A stretch of DNA of 64,000 nt from Kutzneria kofuensis (GTDB lineage: Bacteria > Actinomycetota > Actinomycetes > Mycobacteriales > Pseudonocardiaceae). Numbering within the stretch: the stretch's first letter is position 1; the number at the start of each line of letters is the position of its first letter. Below the pieces are notes generated by a model. That model saw only the letters and a program-made list of their open reading frames with translations. It ran no database searches and had not been told where the DNA came from. Location: NCBI RefSeq assembly GCF_014203355.1, contig NZ_JACHIR010000001.1:992001-1056000 (forward strand), read 5' to 3'. Made by a program: the position numbers and the translations under genes. This document shows positions 52,860 to 61,948 of this stretch, one piece after another.

Positions 52860-53336
52860 ATGTCCGACGATCACGTGGCGATCCAGAACCTGGTCGCCCG
52901 GTACGCGCTCCTCGTCGACACCGGCGACTTCGCCGGCGTCGGTGACCTGCTCGCCGACGCCACCTTCATCGGCGCCAACGGCGACTTCACCGGCCGTGCG
53001 GAGATCGCGGCGATGCTCGACGACACCGTCATCCGCTACGAGGACGGCACGCCGCGCACCCAGCACGCCACCAGCAACCTGGCCGTCGAGGTCGGCGGCG
53101 ACACGGCCATAGCCCGCTCGTACGTGACGATTTTCCAGGCGCTGCCGGACTTCCCGCTGCAGTGCATCGCCGCCGGCCGCTACCGGGACACCTTCGCCCG
53201 CCGGAACGGCGACTGGCGGTTCGTCGAGCGACGGGTGACCATCCACCTGGTCGGCGACGTCAGCCGGCACCTGAAGACCGCCCTGGCGGGTTCCGGAAGC
53301 GGATCGTCCGGAACTGGTCCTACCGTGTCGCCATGA
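52860..53336 (+). CDS. SnoaL-like NTF2-fold protein
   Basis: 158 residues (SnoaL_4 type): IQNLVARYALLVDTGDFAGV at the start, FIGANGDFTGRAEI, and WRFVERRVTIHLVGD at the end. A small alpha-beta cone that may bind a hydrophobic substrate. The stop overlaps the DinB gene in ATGA. The start ATG 52860 was chosen because the domain begins there; the sequence before it is close to the IS end. Confidence 0.8.
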   Translation: MSDDHVAIQNLVARYALLVDTGDFAGVGDLLADATFIGANGDFTGRAEIAAMLDDTVIRYEDGTPRTQHATSNLAVEVGGDTAIARSYVTIFQALPDFPLQCIAAGRYRDTFARRNGDWRFVERRVTIHLVGDVSRHLKTALAGSGSGSSGTGPTVSP

Positions 53337-53851
53337 CCGAGGAAGTCCTCACCGAGCCGCCGGTCGCCGGCGACGAGCTCACCACGCTGCTCGGCACCCT
53401 GGAACGCAACCGCAAGGTGCTGGCGTGGAAGTGTGCCGACCTGGACGCCGCCGCGATGGCGACGACGATCGGCAGGTCGGCGATCACTCTCGGCGGGCTG
53501 CTGCGCCACCTGACCCGCTGCGAGGCGTCGTCCTTCGTGTGGAAGCTCAACGGCGGCCCCGGTTTCACGCGGGCGGAGTGGGACTCCGACTGGGAGTGGT
53601 CCGCCGACAGCGACGTCGAGCAGACGTGGCGGGACTGGCGCGCGGCCGTCGAGCGATCACGGCGGCTGGTCGCCGAGGCGATGGCCGACGGCGGCCTCGA
53701 CCGGGCCAAGGGGCACGAGTCCCCCGGCTGGGGCACGCCCAGCCTGCGCCGGATCCTGACCGACATGATCGAGGAGTACGCCCGGCACACCGGGCACGCC
53801 GACCTGATCCGCGAGGCGATCGACGGCCGCGTCGGGGAGGACGCCCCGTGA
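53333..53851 (+). CDS. DinB/DUF664 family protein, putative mycothiol-dependent transferase
   Basis: 172 residues, four-helix bundle. ATTIGRSAITLGGLLRHLTRCE provides the first conserved His, with further helices EQTWRDWRAAVERSR and MIEEYARHTGHADLIREAID carrying the other two metal His. Members use mycothiol for detoxification in actinobacteria. Coupled on both sides (ATGA before, TGATG after). Confidence 0.85.
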   Translation: MTEEVLTEPPVAGDELTTLLGTLERNRKVLAWKCADLDAAAMATTIGRSAITLGGLLRHLTRCEASSFVWKLNGGPGFTRAEWDSDWEWSADSDVEQTWRDWRAAVERSRRLVAEAMADGGLDRAKGHESPGWGTPSLRRILTDMIEEYARHTGHADLIREAIDGRVGEDAP

Positions 53852-54147
53852 TGGAGTTCAGCTTCAGCGGCGAGATCTGGTACTGGCGCGGGCCGTCGCC
53901 GTTCTACTTCGTCACCATGCCCGAGGACCAGTGCCGCGAGCTGCACGAGGTGTCCGCGGCGGTCAGCTACGGCTGGGGCTGCGTGCCGGTGACCGTCACC
54001 CTCGGCGACACCACGTGGCGGACGTCCATGTTCCCCAAGGACGGCCGCTACATCGTGCCGCTGAAGGCGAAGGTGCGCCGGGCCGAGGACGTCGACGAGG
54101 GCATGGTCGTCGATCTCCAGCTGGAGGTCGACGCCGTGCCGGCCTAG
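53851..54147 (+). CDS. DUF1905 protein
   Basis: 98 residues: FSFSGEIWYWRGPSPFYFVTMP at the start, GWGCVPVTVTLGDTTWRTSMFPKDGRYIVPLK in the middle. The DUF1905 domain is a small beta barrel of unknown function. It is the last gene of the SnoaL-DinB-DUF1905 operon, and its 3' end overlaps the convergent NmrA gene by 4 bases. Confidence 0.85.
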   Translation: MEFSFSGEIWYWRGPSPFYFVTMPEDQCRELHEVSAAVSYGWGCVPVTVTLGDTTWRTSMFPKDGRYIVPLKAKVRRAEDVDEGMVVDLQLEVDAVPA

Positions 54148-55031
54148 CGCGCGTCCACCGCCGGCTTGAGCACCTCGGCGCACCACTGCCGGAAACTGGT
54201 GGGGCTGCTGGATTCGGGGGTGCGCGGCTCGGCGTTGTCCAGGCCCTGGCTCTTGGCCATCGTCATGTCGTAGAAGGCCTGGACCATCGCCTCGGACGCG
54301 CCGGAGGCCCGCAGGCCGGCCAGGAAGGCGTCCGGCGGGGTGTGCTCGAAGCGGACGGGCCGGCCGAGCACCTCGGACATGATCGCCACCTTGTCGTTGC
54401 CGGACAGGTCTTCCGGGCCGAGCACGGCGACACTGCCCCGGCCCGTCCAGGTGTCGTCGAGCAGCAGCCGGGACGCCGCGGCGGCGATGTCCGCGGTGGC
54501 GCAGGTCGGTTCCTTGTGGTCGGCGGCGAGCGGCTCGCGGTACACACCGTCGTCGGCGATGCTGTCGACCTGGCGGAGGACGTTGTCCATGAACGACGGC
54601 AGCGCCAGCGACCGGAGATGCACGCCGGTGCTGGCGATGAGGTCGTCCATCGCCAGCGACGCCGTGACGAGGCCGGCCTTGTCGGCATAGGGCGTGCCGC
54701 GGCCGAGGGCCGACACGTCGACCACGCGCCGAACGCCTTGGCTGACGATCGCTTCGCAGGCGGGACGGGTGAAGTCGAGGTAGGCGGCGTCGAGGTTCTC
54801 CATGCGCCAGTTCGGCGGCGCGAGCCAGAACACCGCGTCGGCGCCGGCGAAGGCCGTGGTGACGACGTCGAGGTCGCCGTGCGTGCCGGGCACGACTTCG
54901 ACGCGTTCGCGCACGTCGTCGGCGAGTCGGGCGGGGTCGCGCACGATCACGCGGACCTTGGCGTCGCGGTCGAGGAGGTTCCGGACGAGCTTGCTGCCGA
55001 TGGAACCGGTCGGTGTGGTCACAACGATCAT
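54144..55031 (-). CDS. NmrA-like/atypical SDR NAD(P)-binding protein
   Basis: 295 residues. N-terminal Rossmann motif TTPTGSIGSKLVRNLL, then VRVIVRDPARL, WLAPPNWRMENLDAAYLDF and RVVDVSALGRG. Atypical SDRs of this group sense or reduce with NADPH; several are quinone reductase-like. Divergent from the LysR gene with 70 bp between, so LysR control is likely. Confidence 0.85.
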   Translation of the reverse strand: MIVVTTPTGSIGSKLVRNLLDRDAKVRVIVRDPARLADDVRERVEVVPGTHGDLDVVTTAFAGADAVFWLAPPNWRMENLDAAYLDFTRPACEAIVSQGVRRVVDVSALGRGTPYADKAGLVTASLAMDDLIASTGVHLRSLALPSFMDNVLRQVDSIADDGVYREPLAADHKEPTCATADIAAAASRLLLDDTWTGRGSVAVLGPEDLSGNDKVAIMSEVLGRPVRFEHTPPDAFLAGLRASGASEAMVQAFYDMTMAKSQGLDNAEPRTPESSSPTSFRQWCAEVLKPAVDAR

Positions 55032-55062
55032 GTCGGCAAGTCAACTGCGCTTGCCGGTTAAA

Positions 55063-55084
55063 CGGAATGACCAATCCGGTTCCG
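55063..55084. promoter_or_regulatory. Inverted repeat between NmrA-like and LysR genes
   Basis: cggaa, 12-nt spacer, ttccg in the divergent intergenic region. It fits a LysR-type site in spacing and position; no binding evidence. Confidence 0.45.
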
Positions 55085-55101
55085 ATTGATACCGTGGTGG
55101 T

Positions 55102-55941
55102 ATGAGTGATCTGGAGGTGCGGCAGCTCCGGTACTTCGTCGCCGTCGCCGAGGAGCTGCACTTCGGGCGGGCGGCCGAGCGGCTCGGCATGGCGCAGCCG
55201 CCGCTGTCCCGCGCCATCCGCGAGCTGGAGCGGCAGCTGGGCGTGCAGCTGCTGGTGCGGACCACCCGACAGGTCGCGCTCACCCCGGCCGGCGAGGTGC
55301 TGCTGCGCGACGGCCGCGCCGCGCTCGACGCCGTCGCCGCGGCCGGGCGGCGGGCCCAGCACGCCGGCACCCCGGAGCCGGGGCTGCGGCTGACGCTCAA
55401 GGCCGACTACGACGCCGGGCTGCTGCCGCAGATCTTGGCTCTGTACGAGCAGGATCCGGCCGCGATCCCGGTGTCGGTGCACCTCGGCGGCCGTAACGAC
55501 CAAGCGCCCGCGTTGCGGCAGGGCCGGGCCGACGTCGCCCTGTTCCCGGCCCCGTTCGACGACCGGGACCTCGACTTCGAGCCGCTGCGGACCGAGCCGT
55601 GTGTCGTCGCCCTGGCGGCGACGGATCCGTTGGCGGCACGGGAAACGCTGTGCCTCGCCGACCTGGCCGGGCGCCCCGGGCCGGGCGACGTCGACGCCCG
55701 CCGGCAGCTGGATCTCGCGCAGATCTTCAGCCTGGTCGAGCTGGGCAAGATCGTCTGGTTCCCGCCGCTGTCGGTCTCGCGGCGGCATGCCCGGCCCGGC
55801 ATCGTCTACCGGCCGGTCCGCGACCTCGACCCGGTCACGATCACCGTGGCCTGGCCGCGCGAAGCCCGCTCGCCGGCCGTCGCCGCGTTCGTGCGCGCCG
55901 CAACGACCGTGGCAAGTCTTGAGGTGGCACACGCGGGCTAG
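55102..55941 (+). CDS. LysR-family transcriptional regulator
   Basis: 279 residues. N-terminal winged helix VRQLRYFVAVAEELHFGRAA with AQPPLSRAIRELERQLG (residues 5-63) and a periplasmic-binding-like sensor with VDARRQLDLAQIFSLVELGK. Likely regulates the divergent NmrA-like gene in response to a metabolite. Confidence 0.9.
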   Translation: MSDLEVRQLRYFVAVAEELHFGRAAERLGMAQPPLSRAIRELERQLGVQLLVRTTRQVALTPAGEVLLRDGRAALDAVAAAGRRAQHAGTPEPGLRLTLKADYDAGLLPQILALYEQDPAAIPVSVHLGGRNDQAPALRQGRADVALFPAPFDDRDLDFEPLRTEPCVVALAATDPLAARETLCLADLAGRPGPGDVDARRQLDLAQIFSLVELGKIVWFPPLSVSRRHARPGIVYRPVRDLDPVTITVAWPREARSPAVAAFVRAATTVASLEVAHAG

Positions 55942-55987
55942 GCACCCGCGCCTGGGAGGAACTGGCCGTCGCCGCGCCGTGAGCTGC

Positions 55988-56012
55988 GGGCCGGCCGGCG
56001 ACCGGCCGGCCC
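55988..56012. terminator. 11-bp perfect hairpin between LysR and YciI genes
   Basis: gggccggccgg, loop cga, ccggccggccc. Between convergent genes, 46 nt after the LysR stop. Confidence 0.75.
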
Positions 56013-56020
56013 ACTGACGG

Positions 56021-56386
56021 TCAGCCCTGCTGGAAGTCCTCGAACTCGACGACCTGCCGCACCTCGACCTCGATCTCGGTGAACAGCGCCGCGTACTCCT
56101 GCGCGTAGGCCACGGCCTGCTCGCGGTTGTCGGCGTTGATCAGCGCGAAACCGCCGATGACCTCCTTGGCCTCGGTGAACGGGCCGTCGGTCGCCGTGGT
56201 GTCGCCGCTGCGGCTCTTGCGGACCAGCGCGCCCTTCTCGGACGGGTGCACACCCTCGGCGGTGATGAGGATGCCTCGCTCCGTCCAGTCCTGGATCTTC
56301 GCGCCCATCTGCTCGATGAACTCCGGGCTGGGGTTCCATGCCTCGGGCAGGCTCTCGTCCATCCGGTGCATCATGAGGAACCGCAT
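56021..56386 (-). CDS. YciI family (DGPF) protein
   Basis: 121 residues. MRFLMMHRMDES at the start, the DGPFTEAKEVIGGFALI block in the middle and VEVRQVVEFEDF at the end. Often near ECF sigma factors, though none is adjacent here. A possible small hydrolase or dimeric sensor of unknown role. Divergent from the NTF2-like gene across about 220 bp. Confidence 0.88.
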   Translation of the reverse strand: MRFLMMHRMDESLPEAWNPSPEFIEQMGAKIQDWTERGILITAEGVHPSEKGALVRKSRSGDTTATDGPFTEAKEVIGGFALINADNREQAVAYAQEYAALFTEIEVEVRQVVEFEDFQQG

Positions 56387-56608
56387 GTCGTGCTCCCTGT
56401 CGTCAGGTGGCCGGTCGTTCCCGGCCGCTCACATCCGCGTCGAACGGCCCCGCGCCCGATCGACACGTTTCCGCCAAGCACATTCGGACGGGTCCGCCCA
56501 CCCCCGAGATCCCAGCAGACGACGCCCCGAAAGCCCACATTTCGGACCGCCGCGAGCCCGCGTCAACACGAAGCGGTACCATTCGGCTACCGAGCGTCAG
56601 GGGAGATC

Positions 56609-57022
56609 GTGACTACGACTGATCATGACCGGATCGCCCGCCGGTTCTACGAGCTGCTCGCGGCCAAGGACATCGACGCGTGGATCGAGCTCTGGCACGA
56701 CGAGGGGCGGATCATCGTGCCCTACCCGCCGGAGGGCTTCGACTCCAGCATCGACGGCCGGGAGCAGATCCTGGCCGCGTTCAAGGGCCTGTTCGCCAAC
56801 TACGAGTCGTTCCGGTCGACACTGACCGCCGTCTACCCGGCGGCGGACTCCGACGCGGTGTGCGTGGAGTACACCAACCACGCGGTGGTGGCCGGCGGGG
56901 TCGAGTACACCAACACCAACATCGCGGTGTTCCGGTTCCGTGACGGCCTGATCATCGCCTACCACGACTACTTCGACCCGCGCCGGTTCCAGGTGGTCAT
57001 CGACGCGCTGCCGACCGGCTGA
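56609..57022 (+). CDS. SnoaL-like NTF2-fold protein
   Basis: 137 residues: IARRFYELLAAKDIDAWIEL with WHDEGRIIVPYPPEGFDSSI, FKGLFANYESF and ending YHDYFDPRRFQVVIDAL. The DYFDPRRF ending is typical of ketosteroid isomerase-like NTF2 proteins. GTG 56609 follows AGGGGAG closely. The 3' end overlaps the convergent hydrolase gene by 26 bp. Confidence 0.82.
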   Translation: MTTTDHDRIARRFYELLAAKDIDAWIELWHDEGRIIVPYPPEGFDSSIDGREQILAAFKGLFANYESFRSTLTAVYPAADSDAVCVEYTNHAVVAGGVEYTNTNIAVFRFRDGLIIAYHDYFDPRRFQVVIDALPTG

Positions 57023-57692
57023 CCTCGTCGAGCAGCCGGGCGAGCTCCCGGGGCCGGGTGACCATGGGCCAGTGCCCGGAGTCGATGTCCACGTACTCCA
57101 GGTGCTCGGCCGCGGCCAGCTCGGCGACCTCGCCGCCGTCGATCCACTTCCTGGCGTCGTCGGGGCTGAACTCCGGGCACACGAGCGTCACCGGCACGTC
57201 GAAGCGGCGGTCGTCGCCGTAGCGGACCACGCCGGTGGCCACGCCCTCCGGGACGGGGATCGCGGCGGCGGCCATGCGCTGCCTGGTCTCCTCGTCGAGG
57301 TCGACGACGTCCGGCCCCTCGAACGGACCCCAGCCGGGGAAGGGCATCGCGCCGTCGCGGATCTCGAAGAAGCTGGCGTACGGCTGCCCGGCGGAGCTCG
57401 GGAAACCGCCGATGAGCACGACCCGGTTCAGCCGCTCCGGCCGCGCGTCGGCGGCGAGCCAGGCCAGCGTGCAGGCGGCGGAATGCCCCACCAGCACGGG
57501 ATTCTCGGCATCGTCCACAGCGGACAGCACGGCCGCGAGCTGGTCGTCGAGGGTGGCGGCGGTGTTGCCGTCGCCCTGGCCGGGCAGGGGGATGGGCACG
57601 GCTCGGTGGCCGAGCGGCTCCAGCGCGGACACGACGTCGTCCCAGACGGTCGACCCGTCCAGCCACAGGCCGGCGGCGAGCAGAATTTCCAT
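56997..57692 (-). CDS. Alpha/beta hydrolase
   Basis: 231 residues. GLWLDGSTVW near the N-terminus, nucleophile in LVGHSAACTLAW near residue 70, late Asp region LVCPEFSPDD and His in DIDSGHWPMV near residue 212. A member of the esterase/dienelactone-like group. Adjacent to the divergent WYL gene (about 60 bp), which may regulate it. Confidence 0.82.
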   Translation of the reverse strand: MEILLAAGLWLDGSTVWDDVVSALEPLGHRAVPIPLPGQGDGNTAATLDDQLAAVLSAVDDAENPVLVGHSAACTLAWLAADARPERLNRVVLIGGFPSSAGQPYASFFEIRDGAMPFPGWGPFEGPDVVDLDEETRQRMAAAAIPVPEGVATGVVRYGDDRRFDVPVTLVCPEFSPDDARKWIDGGEVAELAAAEHLEYVDIDSGHWPMVTRPRELARLLDEVSRSAARR

Positions 57693-57751
57693 GCGCCGCA
57701 CCCTAGGAGCAATTCCGGACGTTCCGCTTCCGGTTCACCTAGCCTGCTGAC

Positions 57752-58696
57752 GTGACGACCGAACTCAGCCCCACCGCGCGGGCGCTGCGGACCCTGGAGA
57801 TCCTGCAGAACCGGCCCGGCACCACCGCCGACGAACTCGCCGCGCGGCTCGGCGTGACCGAACGCGCCGCCCGTCGCTACGTCGGCATCCTGCGCGAGGC
57901 CGGCATCCCCGTCGAGTCGGTCCGCGGCCCGCACGGCGGCTACCGCCTCGGGCGCGGGATGAAGCTGCCGCCGATCGTCTTCACCCAGGCGGAGGCGTTG
58001 GTGCTGGTCATGGCCGTGCTCGACGGACAGCCGCCCGGCGACGACCTCCTCGGCGGGGCGCTGGGCAAGGTCATCCGGGCGTTGCCCGACAGCGTCGGCC
58101 GGCAGGCCGCCGCGCTGCGTGACCATGCCTCCGCCGCGCCGGACCGGGGCCGCGCTCGGCCGGATCCCGCCACCACCAGCGCGCTCGTCGCCGCCGTCGC
58201 GGCGAGCCGGCGGGTGGTGATCACGTACCGCAGCGAGGTCGGCAACGAGTGGTGCACCGAGGTGGACCCGTGGGCGGTGGTCGTCCGGCACGGGCGCTGG
58301 TACCTGCTGTGCCATTCCCATCGGGCCGACGCCGTGCGCACGTATCGGATCGACCGCGTCCTGGCCCTGGAGCAGACCCCGCACGCGTTCGAGCCGCCCG
58401 AGGGCCTCGATCCCGTCGCCTCGTTGGAGGAGAACCTCGGCGCCGGCTGGCAGTTCCCGACTCGCGTCGTCTTCGACCTGCCGCCGGAGAAGGTCGCGCC
58501 GTGGATCGGCGGGCCGATGGGACGGCTGGAGCCGCTGGGCGACGGCTGCGTGCTCATCGGCAGCACCAACAACCCGACCATGTACGCCCAGGAGTGGCTG
58601 GCGAACGTGTCCATCCCGTTCCGCGTCGAGGGCGGGCCGGAGCTGCGCGCCGCCATGGCGACGCTCGTCGCACGGTTGGCCACCTCTCTCCGATGA
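57752..58696 (+). CDS. WYL-domain transcriptional regulator
   Basis: 314 residues: N-terminal HTH_11 (LEILQNRPGTTADELAARLG, recognition helix ERAARRYVGIL) and a WYL sensor with VDPWAVVVRHGRWYLLCHSHRADAVRTYRIDRV near 170-205, plus a C-terminal WCX domain. WYL proteins bind nucleic acid fragments or other ligands. Divergent from the alpha/beta hydrolase and 108 bp before the LLM oxidoreductase. Confidence 0.9.
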   Translation: MTTELSPTARALRTLEILQNRPGTTADELAARLGVTERAARRYVGILREAGIPVESVRGPHGGYRLGRGMKLPPIVFTQAEALVLVMAVLDGQPPGDDLLGGALGKVIRALPDSVGRQAAALRDHASAAPDRGRARPDPATTSALVAAVAASRRVVITYRSEVGNEWCTEVDPWAVVVRHGRWYLLCHSHRADAVRTYRIDRVLALEQTPHAFEPPEGLDPVASLEENLGAGWQFPTRVVFDLPPEKVAPWIGGPMGRLEPLGDGCVLIGSTNNPTMYAQEWLANVSIPFRVEGGPELRAAMATLVARLATSLR

Positions 58697-58733
58697 CGTC
58701 CGCACAGGCCGCGGAAGGCGGCGATCCCGAGTA

Positions 58734-58781
58734 CTGTTACCCTGTCAAAACAGTCACTAATATTTACCATTGAGCTCTCAA
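58734..58781 (+). promoter_or_regulatory. Operator-like repeats and AT-rich promoter region of the LLM oxidoreductase
   Basis: An AT-rich island in GC-rich DNA: ctgtt-N10-aacag at 58734-58753, taatat at 58758-58763 in a -10-like position, and a near-palindrome ttgagctctcaa at 58770-58781 with the TTGA/TCAA ends also seen in the MarR/YceI sites. AGGAG precedes the ATG at 58805. Confidence 0.5.
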
Positions 58782-58804
58782 CTTTTGCTGAGGAGCATGG
58801 CGCG

Positions 58805-59656
58805 ATGAAGATCGGCATCGGACTCCCGAACCAGGTGCGCGACGTCGACCCGACGGTGATTCCGACCTGGGCGGCGCGCGCGGAGCGGGCGGGCTTCTCG
58901 TCGGTGGGCACGATCGGCAGGATCGCCTACCCGGGCGTGATCGACACCGTGGCGCTGGCCGCGGCGGCCGGCGCGACCAGCACGATCGGCCTGATCAGCA
59001 ACATCATGGTGGCCACGGTGTGGCCCGGGACGCTGCTGGCCAAGGAGCTCGCCGGCATCGACGGAGTTTCGGGCGGCCGGCTCACGGTCGGCATCGGCGT
59101 CGGCGGCCGACCGGACGACTTCGTCGTCGACGGCCTCGGCCCGAAGGGCCTCGGCAAGCGCATCGACAAGGACCTGGAGGCCTACCGCGCGCTGTGGACG
59201 GGACAGCCGGTCGGCGGCGGGGACAACCCCGGCGTGCCGGCCGGCACCCGCGAAGTGCCCATGCTGCTCGGCGGCACGGCGCCGGTCTCGTTCACCCGGA
59301 TGGCCAAGTGGGGCCGGGGTTACATCGCCGGCGGGGTGCCGGCCGCGTATGCCGCCGGCTTGTTCGACCAGGCCCGCGCCGCGTGGCGGGAAGCCGGCCG
59401 GGAGGGTGACCCGCGCCTGGTCGCGATCGGCTACTTCGCGCTCGGCGATCCCGACAGGGGCCGCACGAACCTGCGCGACTACTACGCCTTCGCGGACGAC
59501 TACGCCGAGCAGGTCGCGACCGGCATGAGCGACAGCGCCGAGGCGCTGCGGGCGGTCGTCGCCTCGTTCTCCGACCTCGGCACCGACGAGTTCATCTTCA
59601 ACCCGGGCACCGACGACCTCGACGAGATCGAGCGCCTCGCGGAAATCGTGCTGTGA
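58805..59656 (+). CDS. LLM-class F420-dependent oxidoreductase
   Basis: 283 residues. N-terminus MKIGIGLPNQVRDVDPTVIP, the central GRLTVGIGVGGRPDDF and VPMLLGGTAP match the luciferase-like F420 family. It uses reduced F420 (or FMN) for hydride transfer to an unknown substrate. It has its own AT-rich promoter region. Confidence 0.87.
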   Translation: MKIGIGLPNQVRDVDPTVIPTWAARAERAGFSSVGTIGRIAYPGVIDTVALAAAAGATSTIGLISNIMVATVWPGTLLAKELAGIDGVSGGRLTVGIGVGGRPDDFVVDGLGPKGLGKRIDKDLEAYRALWTGQPVGGGDNPGVPAGTREVPMLLGGTAPVSFTRMAKWGRGYIAGGVPAAYAAGLFDQARAAWREAGREGDPRLVAIGYFALGDPDRGRTNLRDYYAFADDYAEQVATGMSDSAEALRAVVASFSDLGTDEFIFNPGTDDLDEIERLAEIVL

Positions 59657-59660
59657 CAAC

Positions 59661-59691
59661 GAAGGCCGGGGGCACTACGCCTCCGGCCTTC
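59661..59691. terminator. Hairpin between LLM oxidoreductase and methyltransferase genes
   Basis: gaaggccgggggc, loop of 5 nt, gcctccggccttc; 13-bp stem with one mismatch. It overlaps the last codons of the convergent methyltransferase gene. Confidence 0.7.
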
Positions 59692-60370
59692 TCCGGAACA
59701 GCGCCGTCCACAGGAACGGCGCGCCGAAGTGCGGGGAGTCGGCGGGCTGTTCCCGCATCAGCCGGAGCTCGACCTCGTCGAGATCGGCGAAGATCCAGCG
59801 CAGCGACTCGGGTGTGTAGCCGATGCCGCCGTCCAACACCGGGGTTCGGTAGAAGTCGTCGTCGGGACGGCTGGAGCCCTCGTCGGTGGTGAAGCACGTG
59901 AGGGCGAAATGGCCACCGGGGGCCAGCGCGCGGTCGAGCAGCGCCAGGTAGCTGATCCGCCGGTGCGGCGGCAGGTGGTGGAAACAGCCGGAGTCGTAGA
60001 TCAGGTCGTACGGGCCGTTCGCGGCAAACGCGTCACCGCAACGGAAATCCACCGCCACCCCGGCCTCGCGCGCCCGGTCCCTCGCCCAGGCGATGGCCGT
60101 GGACGACAGGTCGACGGCGTCCACGTCGAAGCCTTTCGCGGCGAGGTGGACGGCGTTGCGGCCCGGCCCGCAGCCGACGTCCAGGGCCCTACCGGGACTG
60201 ATGAGCCCGCGGTCCAGGTACGACACCAGGTTTTCGTCGGGCTTGGCGGCGAAGAACGGCACCGGCCGCGACCGGTCCGCGTAGAAGCGGTCCCACCAGG
60301 CGGCGTCGGTGCTGAACATGCCGTCCAGCAGGCGCAGAACGTCCTCGACGGCACGAATGTGGCGATCCAC
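59675..60370 (-). CDS. Class I SAM-dependent methyltransferase
   Basis: 231 residues. WWDRFYADRSRPVPFFAAKP near the N-terminus, motif I ALDVGCGPGRNAVHLA near 65, acidic DAVDLSSTAI, YDLIYDSGCFHHLPPHRR near 120. Similar to thiopurine or tellurite-type methyltransferases, which share the WDRFY start. The GTG start 60370 has GGGAGG 9 nt upstream. Confidence 0.86.
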   Translation of the reverse strand: MDRHIRAVEDVLRLLDGMFSTDAAWWDRFYADRSRPVPFFAAKPDENLVSYLDRGLISPGRALDVGCGPGRNAVHLAAKGFDVDAVDLSSTAIAWARDRAREAGVAVDFRCGDAFAANGPYDLIYDSGCFHHLPPHRRISYLALLDRALAPGGHFALTCFTTDEGSSRPDDDFYRTPVLDGGIGYTPESLRWIFADLDEVELRLMREQPADSPHFGAPFLWTALFRRRPEA

Positions 60371-60427
60371 GAAAAGCTCCCTCCCCCGGGCCTTGATCCT
60401 ACCGTTTCCGCTGGTTGGATGGGGTCC

Positions 60428-61471
60428 GTGAGTGGATTCGCGATTGTGGGGACCGGCTGGCGGGCGGAGTTCTTCTGGCGGCTGGCGGCGGAGCTGGACG
60501 ACCTGGACTGCGTCGGCGTGGTGTCCCGGAGCAAGAAGGACCTGCCGGTGCCGGTGTTCGGTTCGCTGGACGAGTGCCTGGCCCGGCGGCCCGACTTCGT
60601 GGTGACGGCGACGCCGTGGGCGGTGACGCCGTCGCTGGTCACGGAGCTGGCCGAGCGCGGGGTGCCGGTGCTGGCCGAGACACCGCCGGCGCCGGACCTG
60701 GCCGGGCTCCGGGCGTTGTGGGCTGCGGTCGGGGCCACCGGCAAGGTGCAGGTGGCGGAGCAGTACACCAGGATGCCCGCCCACGCGGCGCGGGTTGCGT
60801 TGGTGCGTAAGGGCGTGCTGGGCGAGCCGACTCGGGTGGACGTGTCCTCGACGCACCAGTACCACGCCGTGTCGTTGATCAGGACGTTGCTGGGCGTCGG
60901 CCGTGGTCGGGCCGATGTGCGGGCCGTGCGGACCATCGCCCGCCTGACCGATCCGCTGACGCGCGACGGCTGGGCCGACCCCGCCGAGGTCAAGGACGCC
61001 GCGACCGTGATCGCCACCGTCGAGTTCGACGGCGGCGGCCTCGGGCTGTACGACTTCACCGACAACCAGTGGCACAACCAGTTGCTGATGCGCCGGATTC
61101 TCGTCCGCGGCACCCTCGGCGAGTTGCGGGACAACGACGTTGTCCGGTTGGCCGCCCCGAAGACCATTGTGCGCACCGAGATCGTGCGCCGTCAGACCGG
61201 CTACGACCTCGACCTCGACGGCTTCGACACCGATCACATCACCTTCGGCGACGAGGTCCTGTACCGCAACCCGTACCAGGGAAAGCGGTGGAACGACGAG
61301 GAGATCGCCATCGCGACCCTGCTGCGGGACATGGGGAAATGGGTCCGAGGCGAAGGACCGGAGCCGTATCCGCTGGCCGACGGCATCCAGGACCACCGGA
61401 TCGCCCTGGCCATCGAGGAGGCGGCGAACAGCGGGCTCACCGTCCGCGTGGACGACGAGCCCTGGCACTAA
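60428..61471 (+). CDS. Gfo/Idh/MocA-family oxidoreductase
   Basis: 347 residues. N-terminal FAIVGTGWRAEFFWRLA nucleotide site. The usual EKP motif is replaced by LAETPPAPDLAG near residue 85, so the Lys is absent. C-terminal domain with VDVSSTHQYHAVSLIRTLL. A catabolic dehydrogenase or a non-catalytic relative is possible. Divergent from the methyltransferase gene with about 57 bp. Confidence 0.83.
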   Translation: MSGFAIVGTGWRAEFFWRLAAELDDLDCVGVVSRSKKDLPVPVFGSLDECLARRPDFVVTATPWAVTPSLVTELAERGVPVLAETPPAPDLAGLRALWAAVGATGKVQVAEQYTRMPAHAARVALVRKGVLGEPTRVDVSSTHQYHAVSLIRTLLGVGRGRADVRAVRTIARLTDPLTRDGWADPAEVKDAATVIATVEFDGGGLGLYDFTDNQWHNQLLMRRILVRGTLGELRDNDVVRLAAPKTIVRTEIVRRQTGYDLDLDGFDTDHITFGDEVLYRNPYQGKRWNDEEIAIATLLRDMGKWVRGEGPEPYPLADGIQDHRIALAIEEAANSGLTVRVDDEPWH

Positions 61472-61517
61472 AGGCGTTTGAGATCGGGCACCGACGCTGT
61501 GATGCCGTGGTCAGAAG

Positions 61518-61931
61518 TCAGCGCCAGTTGACGCCGGCGGCGATGAGGATCTTGCGGAGTTGGCCCGCGCTGAGGCGGATGCCTTCGGCGCGGACCGCTT
61601 CCGCCAGCGCCTGCAGTGTCCAGCGGCCCGTGCTGGCGACGGCGACGATCCGGTCCCGGTCGCTCTCGGTGATCCGGGAGCGGCGGCCGGAACCCGGCTG
61701 CGCCATCAGGCCGGGCACGCCTTGCTCGTCGAAGGTGGCCAGCCAGCGCTTGACCGTGTGCGGGGTGAGGCCGGCGTCGGTGGCGATCGAGGTGACGGAG
61801 TCGCCGCGCCAGGCCGCCAGCACCAGCTGGGCCCGGCGGGCCCAGGCGTTCGCGCCCGCGCCGTCGGCGAGCGAGCGGATGGCGTGCTCCTCCCAGGCCC
61901 CGGCGGGCGGCCGGACCGCGGACAGTGGCAT
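61518..61931 (-). CDS. Stand-alone IS630-type helix-turn-helix protein
   Basis: 137 residues. A tandem HTH like the N-terminus of IS630 transposases: RRAQLVLAAWRGDSVTSIAT with LTPHTVKRWLATFDEQGVPGL, then ITESDRDRIVAVASTGRWTL and LSAGQLRKILIAAGVNWR. The catalytic DDE part is absent and the stop follows cleanly, without transposon ends nearby. Either a truncated transposase or a domesticated regulator. Divergent from a MarR gene with paired operator sites between. The start could also be GTG 61943. Confidence 0.65.
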   Translation of the reverse strand: MPLSAVRPPAGAWEEHAIRSLADGAGANAWARRAQLVLAAWRGDSVTSIATDAGLTPHTVKRWLATFDEQGVPGLMAQPGSGRRSRITESDRDRIVAVASTGRWTLQALAEAVRAEGIRLSAGQLRKILIAAGVNWR

Positions 61932-61948
61932 GTCATCACCCACGAGTT

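Noticed and set aside
49500-61471. Natural-product biosynthetic cluster
   Set aside because: Many small enzymes but no polyketide, peptide, terpene or RiPP core gene; genes have separate promoters and terminators.
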